Both the position numbers and the translations under genes were made by a program. Below, in pieces: positions 33,564 to 41,735 of a DNA stretch of 64,000 nt (within the stretch, counting starts at the first letter, position 1; each line of letters begins with the position of its first letter). Source of the DNA: Bradyrhizobium sp. JYMT SZCCT0180 (GTDB taxonomy: Bacteria > Pseudomonadota > Alphaproteobacteria > Rhizobiales > Xanthobacteraceae); contig NZ_JAFCLZ010000014.1 in NCBI RefSeq assembly GCF_018130165.1, positions 1 through 64,000 on the forward strand. The letters run 5' to 3'. The notes beneath the pieces are model-generated. The model was not told the DNA's origin and ran no database searches. It saw only the letters and a list, made by a program, of their open reading frames with translations.

Positions 33564-33875
33564 ATGATCGTTGTTGGGACGGATGTGGTCGAAAGCTACC
33601 TTGCCGCTCATGCCGGCCATGAAGGGATCAAAGCCGCACGATCGCAATACGGAGCGTGGCTGGATATCGTCGCTCGTGCCGAATGGAGCAATCCAGAAGA
33701 GGTGAAGGCGTCCTACCCCAAGGCTAGCATCTTGAAGGCTGGCCGGGTCGTGTTCAACATCAAGGGCAATGATTATCGACTGATCGCCCGGTTGCAGTAC
33801 CAAGCAGGCGTTTTGGCGATCCGGTTCTTTGGGACGCACGCGGAATACGACGAGATAGACGCGGAGACAGTGTAA
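33564..33875 (+). CDS. higB: HigB-family mRNA interferase toxin, 103 aa
   Basis: The frame beginning MIVVGTDVVESYLAAHAGH and containing AARSQYGAWLDIVARAEW, ASILKAGRVVFNIKGNDYR and GVLAIRFFGTHAEYDEID matches the HigB-type (PF09907) RelE-fold toxins that cut mRNA on the ribosome. The ATG at 33564 is used; the track-like longer TTG start has no merit. The antitoxin gene starts directly after the stop. The pair sits inside an ABC-transporter operon in the same orientation. Confidence 0.85.
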   Translation: MIVVGTDVVESYLAAHAGHEGIKAARSQYGAWLDIVARAEWSNPEEVKASYPKASILKAGRVVFNIKGNDYRLIARLQYQAGVLAIRFFGTHAEYDEIDAETV

Positions 33876-34274
33876 ATGGACGCAACCATGATCTTGATCG
33901 ACAGCGACGCGGAGCTCGCGCGTGCTCGCGCACTGGTAGATCGTCTCTGGACTTCGGATGACCCAGCCGACATCGCGCGGCTGGAGGCACAAGCGCGGCT
34001 GATCGCCGCCTATGAGGCGCGCAGGTGGCCTCGCCGTCCGTCGAGCACCGCAGAACTAATCCGGCACCTTATGGATCAGCACAACCTCACGCGCGCCGAC
34101 ATGGTGCCGATCCTGGGCACACCGAGCAGAGTTAGTGAAGTCCTGCGAGGCAGGAAGGAACTGAGCATGGCGATGGTTCAGAGGTTGCGTGCCCGCTTCC
34201 GCGTATCAGCCGACTTGCTGTTGCCACCGCCCAAGAAAGCATCGATCCGGCGCAACGCTAAACGAGCGGCGTAG
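33876..34274 (+). CDS. higA: HigA-family antitoxin, 132 aa
   Basis: An N-terminal helical part (LARARALVDRLWTSDDPADIA) is followed by a Cro/CI helix-turn-helix, TAELIRHLMDQHNLTRADM then PILGTPSRVSEVLRGRKE, and a basic tail. This matches the HigA-type antitoxin with toxin-first gene order; the protein should neutralise HigB and repress the pair. Starts directly at the toxin stop; a second ATG at 33888 is possible. Confidence 0.82.
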   Translation: MDATMILIDSDAELARARALVDRLWTSDDPADIARLEAQARLIAAYEARRWPRRPSSTAELIRHLMDQHNLTRADMVPILGTPSRVSEVLRGRKELSMAMVQRLRARFRVSADLLLPPPKKASIRRNAKRAA

Positions 34275-34417
34275 TGTTTCCGGGAGTTCGAGCTTATGTC
34301 TGTGAGGTTCGCCGCAGCTTCAGATGGCTCGTCATAGCACAACGGCGAAGCCGTAGTGCCGATCTTCGTCCGCGGTGGCGCCCGGTTCGCGTGAAGAAAA
34401 CGCGTCAAAAAAACAAT

Positions 34418-34460
34418 CTAGAGCCCCGTTTCGATTTTATCGAAGCGAGAAAGGCTCTAG
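34418..34460. repeat. Hairpin upstream of the permease gene
   Basis: CTAGAGCC (34418-34425) pairs with GGCTCTAG (34453-34460) around CCGTTTCGATTTTATCGAAGCG. It is an intergenic palindrome type seen in related genomes. It separates the TA pair from the permease start by only 10 bp, so it could modulate permease expression. Confidence 0.55.
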
Positions 34461-34470
34461 CTTCGGCCGC

Positions 34471-35490
34471 ATGAACAATGTCCGATCCGCCGTGCCGGGA
34501 TTTGCGATCGCGATCGCGGTGCTGATCGCGGGCTTGCTGCTGGCGCTCACCGTCGGCCGCTATCCGGTGGGACTTGGCGATCTCCTCAGCGTGCTCTACG
34601 CGAAGCTGGCGGGCCACCGCGCCGACGTTCATCCCGCGGTCGAAAGCGTCATTTTCCAGGTGCGCGGGCCGCGCGTGATCGCGGCGATGCTGGTGGGTGC
34701 GGCACTCGCGGTCGCCGGTACCGCGTTTCAGGGCTTGTTTCGCAATCCGCTGGTCTCCCCCGATATTCTCGGCGCATCGTCGGGGGCGGCGCTCGGCGCC
34801 GTGGTCGGCATCTATTTGTCGCTCGGTATATTCGCGATCCAGGCCGTCGCATTCGTGGGCGGGCTGATCGCGGTCGCGATCGTCTATGTGATCGGGGCTG
34901 CGGTGCGCTCGCGCGATCCGATCCTGGTGCTGGTATTGACCGGCGTCGTGGTCGGCTCGCTGTTCGGCGCCGGCGTCGGCCTCGTGAAATATCTCGCCGA
35001 CCCCTACAACCAGCTTCCGGCCATGACGTTCTGGCTGCTCGGCAGCCTGTCGTCGACCGGGATCGCTGACTTGCTGCCGCTGTTCGGCCCGGTCGCGCTC
35101 GGCACCGCCGTACTGGTCGCGTTGCGCTGGCGCATGAACGTGATGTCGCTCCCCGAGGAAGAGGCGCGCGCGCTCGGCGTCGCCACCGGGCCGCTGCGCA
35201 TCGCCATCGTCGCTGCGGCGACCCTCGTCACCTCGGCCAGCGTCGCCACCGCCGGAATCATCGGCTGGGTCGGCCTCGTCGTGCCGCATCTGGCGCGATC
35301 TTTGGTAGGACCCGATTTCGCGCGGCTGTTGCCGGCGGCGGCCATTCTCGGCGGCGGCTATCTGCTGCTGATCGACACGCTGGCCCGCACCATGGCGCAG
35401 GTCGAAATTCCGCTCGGCATCCTCACCGCCGTGATTGGGACGCCGTTCTTCATCTGGCTGCTCGCCAGCGTGCAAAAGAACTGGTCATGA
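34471..35490 (+). CDS. FecCD/BtuC-type ABC importer permease, 339 aa
   Basis: The start is placed at MNNVRSAVPGFAIAI; the longer frame would read through the intergenic hairpin. About nine to ten hydrophobic helices. Hallmarks are RGPRVIAAMLVGAALAVAG, TAFQGLFRNPLVSPDILG, GASSGAALGAV and AGIIGWVGLVVPHLAR with GPDFARLLPAAAILGG. It transports the ligand delivered by the binding protein at 32475. The stop overlaps the ATPase start (ATGA). Confidence 0.92.
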   Translation: MNNVRSAVPGFAIAIAVLIAGLLLALTVGRYPVGLGDLLSVLYAKLAGHRADVHPAVESVIFQVRGPRVIAAMLVGAALAVAGTAFQGLFRNPLVSPDILGASSGAALGAVVGIYLSLGIFAIQAVAFVGGLIAVAIVYVIGAAVRSRDPILVLVLTGVVVGSLFGAGVGLVKYLADPYNQLPAMTFWLLGSLSSTGIADLLPLFGPVALGTAVLVALRWRMNVMSLPEEEARALGVATGPLRIAIVAAATLVTSASVATAGIIGWVGLVVPHLARSLVGPDFARLLPAAAILGGGYLLLIDTLARTMAQVEIPLGILTAVIGTPFFIWLLASVQKNWS

Positions 35491-36248
35491 TCCTCGAGGG
35501 CGACAAGCTCACGATCGGCTATCCGGACCGCGTGGTCGGCACCTCGCTCGATGTCCGGATGGAGACCGGCGAGGTGCTGGCACTGCTGGGACCCAATGGC
35601 GGCGGCAAGACCACGCTCTTGAAGACCCTGCTCGGATTATTGCCGCCGAAAGCGGGCGAGGTTCGGCTCGACGGCGCTGACCTGTCGTCCCGCTCGATCC
35701 GCGAACGCGCGCGCCTGATCGCCTATGTGCCGCAGACCCACGTCGCGACATTTGCGTTCACGGTGGAGGCCGTGGTGCTGATGGGCCGTACCGCGCATGG
35801 CGACCTGTTCGCGCGGCCGACGGCAAGGGATCGCATGGTCGCGGTAACCATGCTCGACCGGCTCGGGATCGCAGCGCTGGCGAACCGGCCCTACACCATG
35901 ATCTCCGGCGGCGAGCGACAACTGGTGCTGCTGGCGCGGGCGCTGGCGCAGGAGCCGCAATTCATCGTGCTGGACGAGCCGACCGCCAATCTCGACTTCG
36001 GTAACCAGGGCAAGGTGATGCGCGAGATCCGCGCGCTGGCCGCTTCCGGCCTCGGCGTGCTGTTCACCACCCACGATCCCAACCATGCGCTGCGCGCCGC
36101 CGACCGCGCTTACCTGCTGCGCGGCGGTGAGCGCATTGCCGAAGGACCGACCAAGGAAATCCTGACGCAGGCGCAGCTGGAAGCGCTTTACGGCGCGCCG
36201 GTGCGGGTGATTACGGATGCGACTGGCACGGCGTTTGTGCCGGGGTGA
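35487..36248 (+). CDS. ABC importer ATPase, FecE/BtuD type, 253 aa
   Basis: Walker A GPNGGGKTTLLK (about residues 34-45), Q-loop AYVPQTH, signature SGGERQLVLLARAL, Walker B FIVLDEPTANLD and the switch histidine in FTTHDPNHAL are all intact. Overlaps the permease by 4 bp. Powers the Mop-linked importer. Confidence 0.93.
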   Translation: MILEGDKLTIGYPDRVVGTSLDVRMETGEVLALLGPNGGGKTTLLKTLLGLLPPKAGEVRLDGADLSSRSIRERARLIAYVPQTHVATFAFTVEAVVLMGRTAHGDLFARPTARDRMVAVTMLDRLGIAALANRPYTMISGGERQLVLLARALAQEPQFIVLDEPTANLDFGNQGKVMREIRALAASGLGVLFTTHDPNHALRAADRAYLLRGGERIAEGPTKEILTQAQLEALYGAPVRVITDATGTAFVPG

Positions 36249-36267
36249 AGTGAAGGCGCGGCTTGTA

Positions 36268-36440
36268 GCGGGGCCTCGTCCTTCGAGACGCGGCCAAGAG
36301 GCCGCTCCTCCAGCGATGAGCTTACGCTCACGCGGGGATGAGGATTTAGTCTCTTCGTCTGGATGGGGAGTTGTTTTATCCCTCATGGTGAGGAGCGCGG
36401 CTTCGCGCGTCTCGAACCATGCAGCCCGTGCACGTGCGAC
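36268..36440. repeat. Intergenic repeat (CCTCATGGTGAGGAG type)
   Basis: CCTCGTCCTTCGAGACGCGG...CTCCTCCAGCGATGAG and CCTCATGGTGAGGAGCGCGG...CGCGTCTCGAACCATG form inverted half-units around GGATGAGGATTTAGTC. The block is a common Bradyrhizobium intergenic element and fills the gap between convergent genes, where it might terminate transcription from both sides. Confidence 0.65.
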
Positions 36441-36453
36441 GAATGCATATTCG

Positions 36454-37113
36454 TCAGACCGCGTTGATATCCTCGCTCTCCAGCACCGGCTTCGGATAGC
36501 CATCGCGTGCGACCTTGATCATGGCGCGGCCGAGTTGTTCGCTTGTTGTCATGAACTTCGGTGAGGTGCGGGCGAGATACGACAGCAGCGGTGCGGCGAC
36601 GACATAGATCGCGTTCACCCAGCCTGTCTTCGAGCGCACGCCGTGCAGCGGCTGGATGCCGGCGGGCCGGAACATATAGGCGGCCTTGAACGGCAGCTTG
36701 AGCAGATCGTTCTCGGTCTTGCCTTTGACGCGCGCCCAGCGCACCGGGCCCTGTTCGGTTGAATCCGTGCTGCGGCCGGTGACGTAGGTGAACACCATGT
36801 TCGGGTTGAGCCGAACCAGCGTGTTCGCCGCGGCCATCGTGACGTCATAGGTCAGATGCCGGTAGCGCTCGGCGTCCATGCCGACCGAGGAAACGCCGAG
36901 GCAGAAGAAACAGGCGTCGTACCCGGTGAGATCGGATTCGATGGCGGAAAAATTCGTAAAGTCCTTGTGCAGGACTTCACGAAGCTTGGCGTGCTGCTGC
37001 CCGGTCGGGCTGCGCCCGACCACCAGCACGCGCTCGACACCGGCGTCGAGCAGGCATTCGCGCAGTACGCCCTGCCCGACCATGCCGGTGGCGCCGAACA
37101 GAATGACCTTCAT
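36454..37113 (-). CDS. NAD(P)-binding atypical short-chain reductase, 219 aa
   Basis: Start at 37113 (MKVILFGATGMVGQGVLREC), with the NAD(P)-binding G-x-x-G-x-x-G at about residues 7-13. DACFFCLGVSSVGMDAERY and FTYVTGRSTDST, then ARVKGKTENDLLKLPFKAAY hold the degenerate active-site region of NmrA/HTATIP2-like epimerases. Substrate unknown. It lies 17 bp after the alpha/beta hydrolase gene on the same strand, so they probably form one transcript. Confidence 0.8.
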   Translation of the reverse strand: MKVILFGATGMVGQGVLRECLLDAGVERVLVVGRSPTGQQHAKLREVLHKDFTNFSAIESDLTGYDACFFCLGVSSVGMDAERYRHLTYDVTMAAANTLVRLNPNMVFTYVTGRSTDSTEQGPVRWARVKGKTENDLLKLPFKAAYMFRPAGIQPLHGVRSKTGWVNAIYVVAAPLLSYLARTSPKFMTTSEQLGRAMIKVARDGYPKPVLESEDINAV

Positions 37114-37130
37114 GGCAGGGTGAGCCTGGC

Positions 37131-37955
37131 TCATCCCTTGATGAAGGCGAGCAGGTCGGCGTTGATCGTCGCCGCTTCCGTGGTCGGCATGCCGTGCGGA
37201 AAGCCCTTGTAGGTTTTCAGTATGCCGTTCTTCAGCAGCTTTGCCGACAACGGCGCGGAGTCGGCATAGGGCACGATCTGGTCGTCGTCGCCATGCATGA
37301 CCAGCACGGGCACGTTGATCTTCTTCAGGTCCTCGGTGAAATCGGTCTGCGAGAAGGCGACTATGCCGTCGTAATGTGCCTTCGCGCCGCCCATCATGCC
37401 CTGCCGCCACCAATTCTGAATGATGGCTTCCGACGGTTTGGCGCCGGGCCGGTTGTAGCCGTAGAACGGGCCGGACGGGAGATCGCGATAGAAGTCTGAG
37501 CGGTTGGCCGCGAGTGCGGCCTGCAAGCCGTCGAAGACATCCTTGGGCAGACCGCCGGGATTGGCAGCCGTCTTCACCATCAGCGGCGGCACTGCGCTGA
37601 TGATCGCGGCCTTCGCCACCCGGCTCTCGCCGTGGCGGGCGATGTAATGCACCACCTCGCCGCCGCCGGTGGAATGGCCGACATGCACCGCGTTCTTCAG
37701 ATCGAGATGCGCCGTCACCGCCGCGAGGTCGTCGGCATAATGGTCCATGTCGTGGCCGTCGCCGACCTGGGCAGAGCGGCCATGGCCGCGGCGGTCATGG
37801 GCGATGACGCGAAAGCCGTTGTGGAGGAAGAACAGCATCTGCGTGTCCCAGTCGTCCGCCGACAGCGGCCAGCCGTGGCTGAACACGATCGGCTGACCGG
37901 AGCCCCAGTCCTTGTAGAAAATCTCGACGCCGTCTTTTGTTGTGATCGTGGGCAT
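37131..37955 (-). CDS. Alpha/beta hydrolase, non-heme chloroperoxidase type, 274 aa
   Basis: FSHGWPLSADDWDTQM forms the oxyanion region, GHSTGGGEV the nucleophile elbow, VPVLVMHGDDDQIVPY the acid, and GFPHGMPTT the histidine. This order and length match cofactor-free haloperoxidases/perhydrolases and carboxylesterases such as those annotated as chloroperoxidase. Cytoplasmic; no signal peptide. The physiological substrate is not evident. Confidence 0.9.
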   Translation of the reverse strand: MPTITTKDGVEIFYKDWGSGQPIVFSHGWPLSADDWDTQMLFFLHNGFRVIAHDRRGHGRSAQVGDGHDMDHYADDLAAVTAHLDLKNAVHVGHSTGGGEVVHYIARHGESRVAKAAIISAVPPLMVKTAANPGGLPKDVFDGLQAALAANRSDFYRDLPSGPFYGYNRPGAKPSEAIIQNWWRQGMMGGAKAHYDGIVAFSQTDFTEDLKKINVPVLVMHGDDDQIVPYADSAPLSAKLLKNGILKTYKGFPHGMPTTEAATINADLLAFIKG

Positions 37956-37978
37956 GGGGAGACTCCTTTGGATTGGTT

Positions 37979-38059
37979 CGTCATTCCGGGGCGACGCAAA
38001 GCGTCGAACCCGGAATCTCGAGGTTCCGGGTTCGCGCTATCGCGCGCCCCGGAACGACA
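37979..38059. repeat. Intergenic palindrome (GTCATTCCGGGGCG type)
   Basis: CGTCATTCCGGGGCG (37979-37993) pairs with CGCCCCGGAACGAC (38046-38059), with an inner AACCCGGAATCTCGAGGTTCCGGGTT hairpin. The same type recurs at 48334-48440. A very common repeat in Bradyrhizobium. Confidence 0.8.
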
Positions 38060-38065
38060 AAAGCG

Positions 38066-38572
38066 TCAGGCGTATGCCGGCCGGTAGCGCCGGATGACAC
38101 CAATGATAACGATCACGAAGAACACCAGCACGATGCCCTGCGCGACCGCAAAGGGCGGCTCGGCCGGCGGCACGCTCGGCGCCAGCGCGTGCAGCACCGG
38201 CACCTTCAGGAACGACTGGACCACCAGCACGAACACATTGAGATAGAGCGCCACCAGCGCGGTCAGCGCGTAGATCCAGCGCCAGGCGCCGCGCAGATTC
38301 ATGATGTAGAGCGCAAAACAGGCGATCGCCAGCAGCACCAGCGACATCAGGCCGAACAGGTGCGACGGCAGGAATTTTTCGAACAGCAGCGGCGGAATCA
38401 CAAAACCGGTCGCGCTGGTCAGGATCGTGGTCAGCAGGAAGATCGCGGTCAGCCCCGGCTGCCGCTTCGAGCCGAGCATTCCGAACATCACGATGAGGCC
38501 TGTAACGATCCCGATCAAACTGATGACGACATGCACGAGAACAAATGTCGCCGTGCTCATACCGAGTATCAT
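38066..38572 (-). CDS. Integral membrane protein, 168 aa, unknown function
   Basis: Starts MILGMSTATFVLVHVVI at 38572 (M5 also possible). Five hydrophobic spans are visible, among them VHVVISLIGIVTGLIVMFG, FLLTTILTSATGFVIPP, LMSLVLLAIACFALYIM, WIYALTALVALYLNVFVLVVQ and GIVLVFFVIVIIGVI. No catalytic motif. Similar small proteins occur widely in this genus. Confidence 0.7.
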   Translation of the reverse strand: MILGMSTATFVLVHVVISLIGIVTGLIVMFGMLGSKRQPGLTAIFLLTTILTSATGFVIPPLLFEKFLPSHLFGLMSLVLLAIACFALYIMNLRGAWRWIYALTALVALYLNVFVLVVQSFLKVPVLHALAPSVPPAEPPFAVAQGIVLVFFVIVIIGVIRRYRPAYA

Positions 38573-38686
38573 GAAGCGCCCCCTTCGTTGGAAACCCGCC
38601 CGCACGTTACGATGCAGCAGAAAAAATTGCCACACGCGCCCATTGCACAACCGTCATGCGCGGCATCGACGAAAGTCGCACGCGGA

Positions 38687-40408
38687 TTAGAGCGCCGGCT
38701 TCGAACCATCGGCGAGAAAGCCGTGCAATGCCGCCACCACCTGCGCGCCCTCGCCGATCGCGCCGCCGACCCGCTTGACCGAGCCGGAGCGGACGTCGCC
38801 GACCGCGAACACGCCGGGCACCGTGGTTTCCAGAAACGGCACCGCACGCTCGCTATTTTGGCCGCCCTGGATGCCACCTTGGACGCCGGTGAGAACAAAA
38901 CCGGCGCGGTCGACCTTGACGCCGCAACCTTCGAGCCAGCCGGTCGCAGGGTCGGCGCCGACGAACAGAAAGAGATTGCGGATGTCGAGGCTCTGCACCT
39001 CGTCCGGGGCCAGACGGCTGCGCCAGCGCACGCGCCGCAGCGAGGCATCCTCGCCCTCGAGGCCGACCACCTCGGCGTTGAAGATCAGCTCGATATTGTC
39101 AGTCGCTTCGATGCGCTCGATGAGATAGTGCGACATGCTGGCGCCGAGGCCGCCGCCGCGGATGATCATGTAAACTTTCCGCGCATGGCTGGATAAAAAC
39201 ACGGCGGCCTGTCCGGCGGAATTACCGCCGCCGACCAGCACGACGTCCTGATCGACGCACAGCTTGCCCTCGATCGGCGAGGCCCAGTACCAGACGCCGC
39301 GGCCCTCATAGGCGTCGAGGTTTTCGATCTCGGGCCGGCGGTAGCGCGCGCCGCTCGCGACCACGACCGATTTGGCTTTCAGCGACTGCCCGCATTCGGT
39401 CGCCAGCGCGAACAGGCCATCGGGCTTCGTGCAATCCAGCGAGCGGATGGAGACCGGGATCAGCATCTCGGCGCCGAATTTCTGCGCCTGGTTGTAGGCC
39501 CGCCCGGCAAGCGCCTGGCCGGAAATGCCGGTCGGGAACCCCAGATAGTTCTCAATCCGCGCACTGGCCCCGGCCTGCCCGCCAAAGGCGCGGGAATCGA
39601 ACACCGCGACCGACAGCCCTTCCGACGCCGCATAGACGGCGGTGGCAAGCCCGGCCGGACCGCTGCCGACCACGGCGACATCGTAGAGCTTGTCATGCGC
39701 ATGGTTGGTGATCATGCCCATCGCCAGCGCCAGCGAGGTTTCTGACGGATTGCGCAGCACGGTGCCGTCAGGACACACCACCAGCGGCAAATCGCTGCGC
39801 GCGGCCGAATAACGCTCGACGAGATCGGCGGCGTCCTTGTCGTTCTCGGGATCGAGCAGATGATGCGGCTGACCGTTGCGCGTCAAAAAGTTCTGCAAGC
39901 GCGCCATGTCGCCGAGCGAGGCCGGCCCGATCAGCACCGGGCCGCCGACGCCGCCCTGGATCAGGCTGACCCGGCGCAGCACCAGCGCGCGCATGATGCG
40001 CTCGCCGAGGTCGGCCTCGGCCATCAGCAGCGCCCGCAACCGGTCCGGCGGAATCAGCAGCGTCTCGACGTCGCCCTCGGCATGGCCGTCGACCAGCGCG
40101 ACGCGGCCGGAGAGCTGGCCGATCTCGGCCACGAATTGTCCAACGCACTGATCGATAACCGGCGTGACATGGCCGAGGCCGTCGCGCAGCGTGATCGCGA
40201 CATGGCCCGACAGCACCACGAACATGCCGGGTCCGGGCTTGCCGGTCTCGAACAGCGTTTCGCCGTGCCCAAACCTGCGTAATTCGCCGAACCGGCGCAT
40301 GCGCTCGATTTCGTGCGACGTCAGCGTCGGGAAGGTCTGTTCGTGGCGCGGAAAGGCGAAGGAAGCCTGGCCGGCCGCCGGACCGGCTGTCGTGGTGTCT
40401 GTACTCAT
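38687..40408 (-). CDS. cNMP-domain/thioredoxin-reductase-like flavoprotein fusion, 573 aa
   Basis: Starts MSTDTTTAGPAAG at 40408. Residues ~20-150 form a cyclic-nucleotide-binding-type beta roll (FGHGETLFETGKPGPGMF, ALVDGHAEGDVETLLI). A short linker with a thioredoxin-like strand precedes a TrxR-like two-domain flavoprotein: DVAVVGSGPAGLATAVYAAS, FGGQAGASARIENYLGFP, VVLVGGGNSAGQAAVFLSS and VPGVFAVGDVRSGSVKRVGGA. The redox-active CxxC expected just before the second dinucleotide fold is replaced by WASP in GVWYWASPIEG, so it cannot reduce thioredoxin in the usual way. Probably an NADPH-dependent oxidoreductase responsive to a ligand. Confidence 0.85.
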   Translation of the reverse strand: MSTDTTTAGPAAGQASFAFPRHEQTFPTLTSHEIERMRRFGELRRFGHGETLFETGKPGPGMFVVLSGHVAITLRDGLGHVTPVIDQCVGQFVAEIGQLSGRVALVDGHAEGDVETLLIPPDRLRALLMAEADLGERIMRALVLRRVSLIQGGVGGPVLIGPASLGDMARLQNFLTRNGQPHHLLDPENDKDAADLVERYSAARSDLPLVVCPDGTVLRNPSETSLALAMGMITNHAHDKLYDVAVVGSGPAGLATAVYAASEGLSVAVFDSRAFGGQAGASARIENYLGFPTGISGQALAGRAYNQAQKFGAEMLIPVSIRSLDCTKPDGLFALATECGQSLKAKSVVVASGARYRRPEIENLDAYEGRGVWYWASPIEGKLCVDQDVVLVGGGNSAGQAAVFLSSHARKVYMIIRGGGLGASMSHYLIERIEATDNIELIFNAEVVGLEGEDASLRRVRWRSRLAPDEVQSLDIRNLFLFVGADPATGWLEGCGVKVDRAGFVLTGVQGGIQGGQNSERAVPFLETTVPGVFAVGDVRSGSVKRVGGAIGEGAQVVAALHGFLADGSKPAL

Positions 40409-40488
40409 CTCGCCACCCAATTAAAATTCAGAGCTTGCGGAGAGCATGTCCCGGACCACCCGGCGAGCCGCCGGGAGTTTCCTGTCCG

Positions 40489-40692
40489 CTATCGGCCCGG
40501 CTTCTCGCCGCCTGCGTCATCTAAGGAGACATCGGCGCTTTCGGAAGGTGCGGCGGCCTCGTCGCTGCGCCCGCGCGCCTGCGACTTCCGCCGCTTGAGA
40601 TTTTCGCGCAGCGCCACCTTCAAGCGCTGTTGTCGCGAATCCTTCACACCGCCATCGGTTTTTCCCGCGCGCTCGTCTTGGTCGTCTTGCAT
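40489..40692 (-). CDS. Small basic conserved protein, 67 aa
   Basis: From ATG 40692: MQDDQDERAGKTDGG, then RQQRLKVALRENLKRRKSQARGR and an acidic tail. The Arg/Lys-rich RLK.ALRENLKRRKSQ block recurs in short alphaproteobacterial proteins of unknown function and may bind nucleic acid. Acidic ends around a basic helix. The stretch from here to tRNA-Thr (40693-41010) shows no gene. Confidence 0.55.
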   Translation of the reverse strand: MQDDQDERAGKTDGGVKDSRQQRLKVALRENLKRRKSQARGRSDEAAAPSESADVSLDDAGGEKPGR

Positions 40693-41010
40693 CCTGGGCC
40701 TGTCGGGTGTGCCGTCGCGGCACTTTAATCTTCTCTCCGAACATATTGGGTTTCGCCCACCCGCCGCGCAATCGCCTCCTTGCCGGACGCGCCACAATGA
40801 TTCGGCGGCGCTGGCGTCCGGGGTGGGCCGGCGAAATGGAACCGATCGGCCCGAGTTGGCCCGGTTTGAAGCCATGAGCCGGCGACCATGCCAATTTTTG
40901 CCCGTTTTGGGCCCTTTCGGGGCCCGCCGCGTGCTTGCGCCGGAGGGGTCCTTGTGGCAAGAACCGGCCGCCTGCAGGGGCCTTTTGGCCGATTCCTAAT
41001 TACCGGGCAC

Positions 41011-41085
41011 GCTGCCGTAGCTCAGTGGTAGAGCACTCCATTGGTAATGGAGAGGTCGACAGTTCAATCCTGTCTGGCAGCACCA
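41011..41085 (+). tRNA. tRNA-Thr (GGT)
   Basis: GCTGCCG pairs with TGGCAGC (one G-T), followed by ACCA with CCA encoded. D arm TAGCTCAGTGGTAGAGC, anticodon stem CTCCA/TGGAG with loop TTGGTAA (anticodon GGT) and T arm CGACAGTTCAATCCTGTC are regular. No integrated element lies on its 3' side. Confidence 0.95.
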
Positions 41086-41328
41086 TTTCTGGCATTGTCT
41101 CTCGCCTCAAACGAGACATCGCCGCGCGCTCAAAGATCTGCGCGCACTTTCCCTCCATTCCGTCTCGGCTGCCATCTCGATCAGCTTTCGAGCGACCGCT
41201 TATCCGATGCCCTTCAATTCGGCATCGCCCGGCTGCTCCACACGCCACGCGCGCGTCCCATTCCGGATTATGATAGCCCTCATTTGGGAAACCTTGAACG
41301 GGTTTGCATGAAAGCGAGGAAGTCCACC

Positions 41329-41706
41329 ATGCGCCTATCCAAAGCCGCCGCCCTGGCGCTGATCGTTGCAGCCACGAGCGTGGCGCCGGCATCTTCGGCG
41401 CCGGCCGCTTCCGACTGTTCAGCATCGACGACACTGGCGAACTGGGGCGAGAACTCGACCGGCGACATTGACATCGCGGCCGGGGAAAGCTGCGTGTTTC
41501 CGATCAAGATACGCGGCACGGTGACCAGCTCTGAAATTTCGCAGAAGCCGGCACGCGGCAAGTTGAAGAAGATTGACGCATCCACTTACGAATACAGGGC
41601 GAAGGCGAAATACAAGGGGAGCGACACTTTCGTGATCAAGGCAACGGGCAAGGGGCCGACGGCGGCCGGCACGTCGGTCATTACGGTGAACGCGACGATC
41701 AAATAG
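41329..41706 (+). CDS. Small secreted protein with Ig-like fold, 125 aa
   Basis: The ATG at 41329 (MRLSKAAALALIVAAT) has GAGGA 8 bases upstream and is preferred over an ATG at 41308. A Sec signal peptide ends near APASSAPAAS. The mature part has two cysteines (DCSAST, ESCVFPI) that may form a disulfide, and a repeated beta pattern (GKLKKIDASTYEYRAKA, YKGSDTFVIKATGKG, GTSVITVNATIK) like bacterial Ig-like repeats. Precedes the GH16 gene by 29 bp. Confidence 0.7.
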   Translation: MRLSKAAALALIVAATSVAPASSAPAASDCSASTTLANWGENSTGDIDIAAGESCVFPIKIRGTVTSSEISQKPARGKLKKIDASTYEYRAKAKYKGSDTFVIKATGKGPTAAGTSVITVNATIK

Positions 41707-41735
41707 CCGCATCCTTTTCGATTCCGCGATCTGCT

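Noticed and set aside
34405..35475. Long minus-strand frame over the FecCD permease
   Set aside because: Repetitive RDDGDRDR-like composition is the complement of membrane-protein codons, not a gene.
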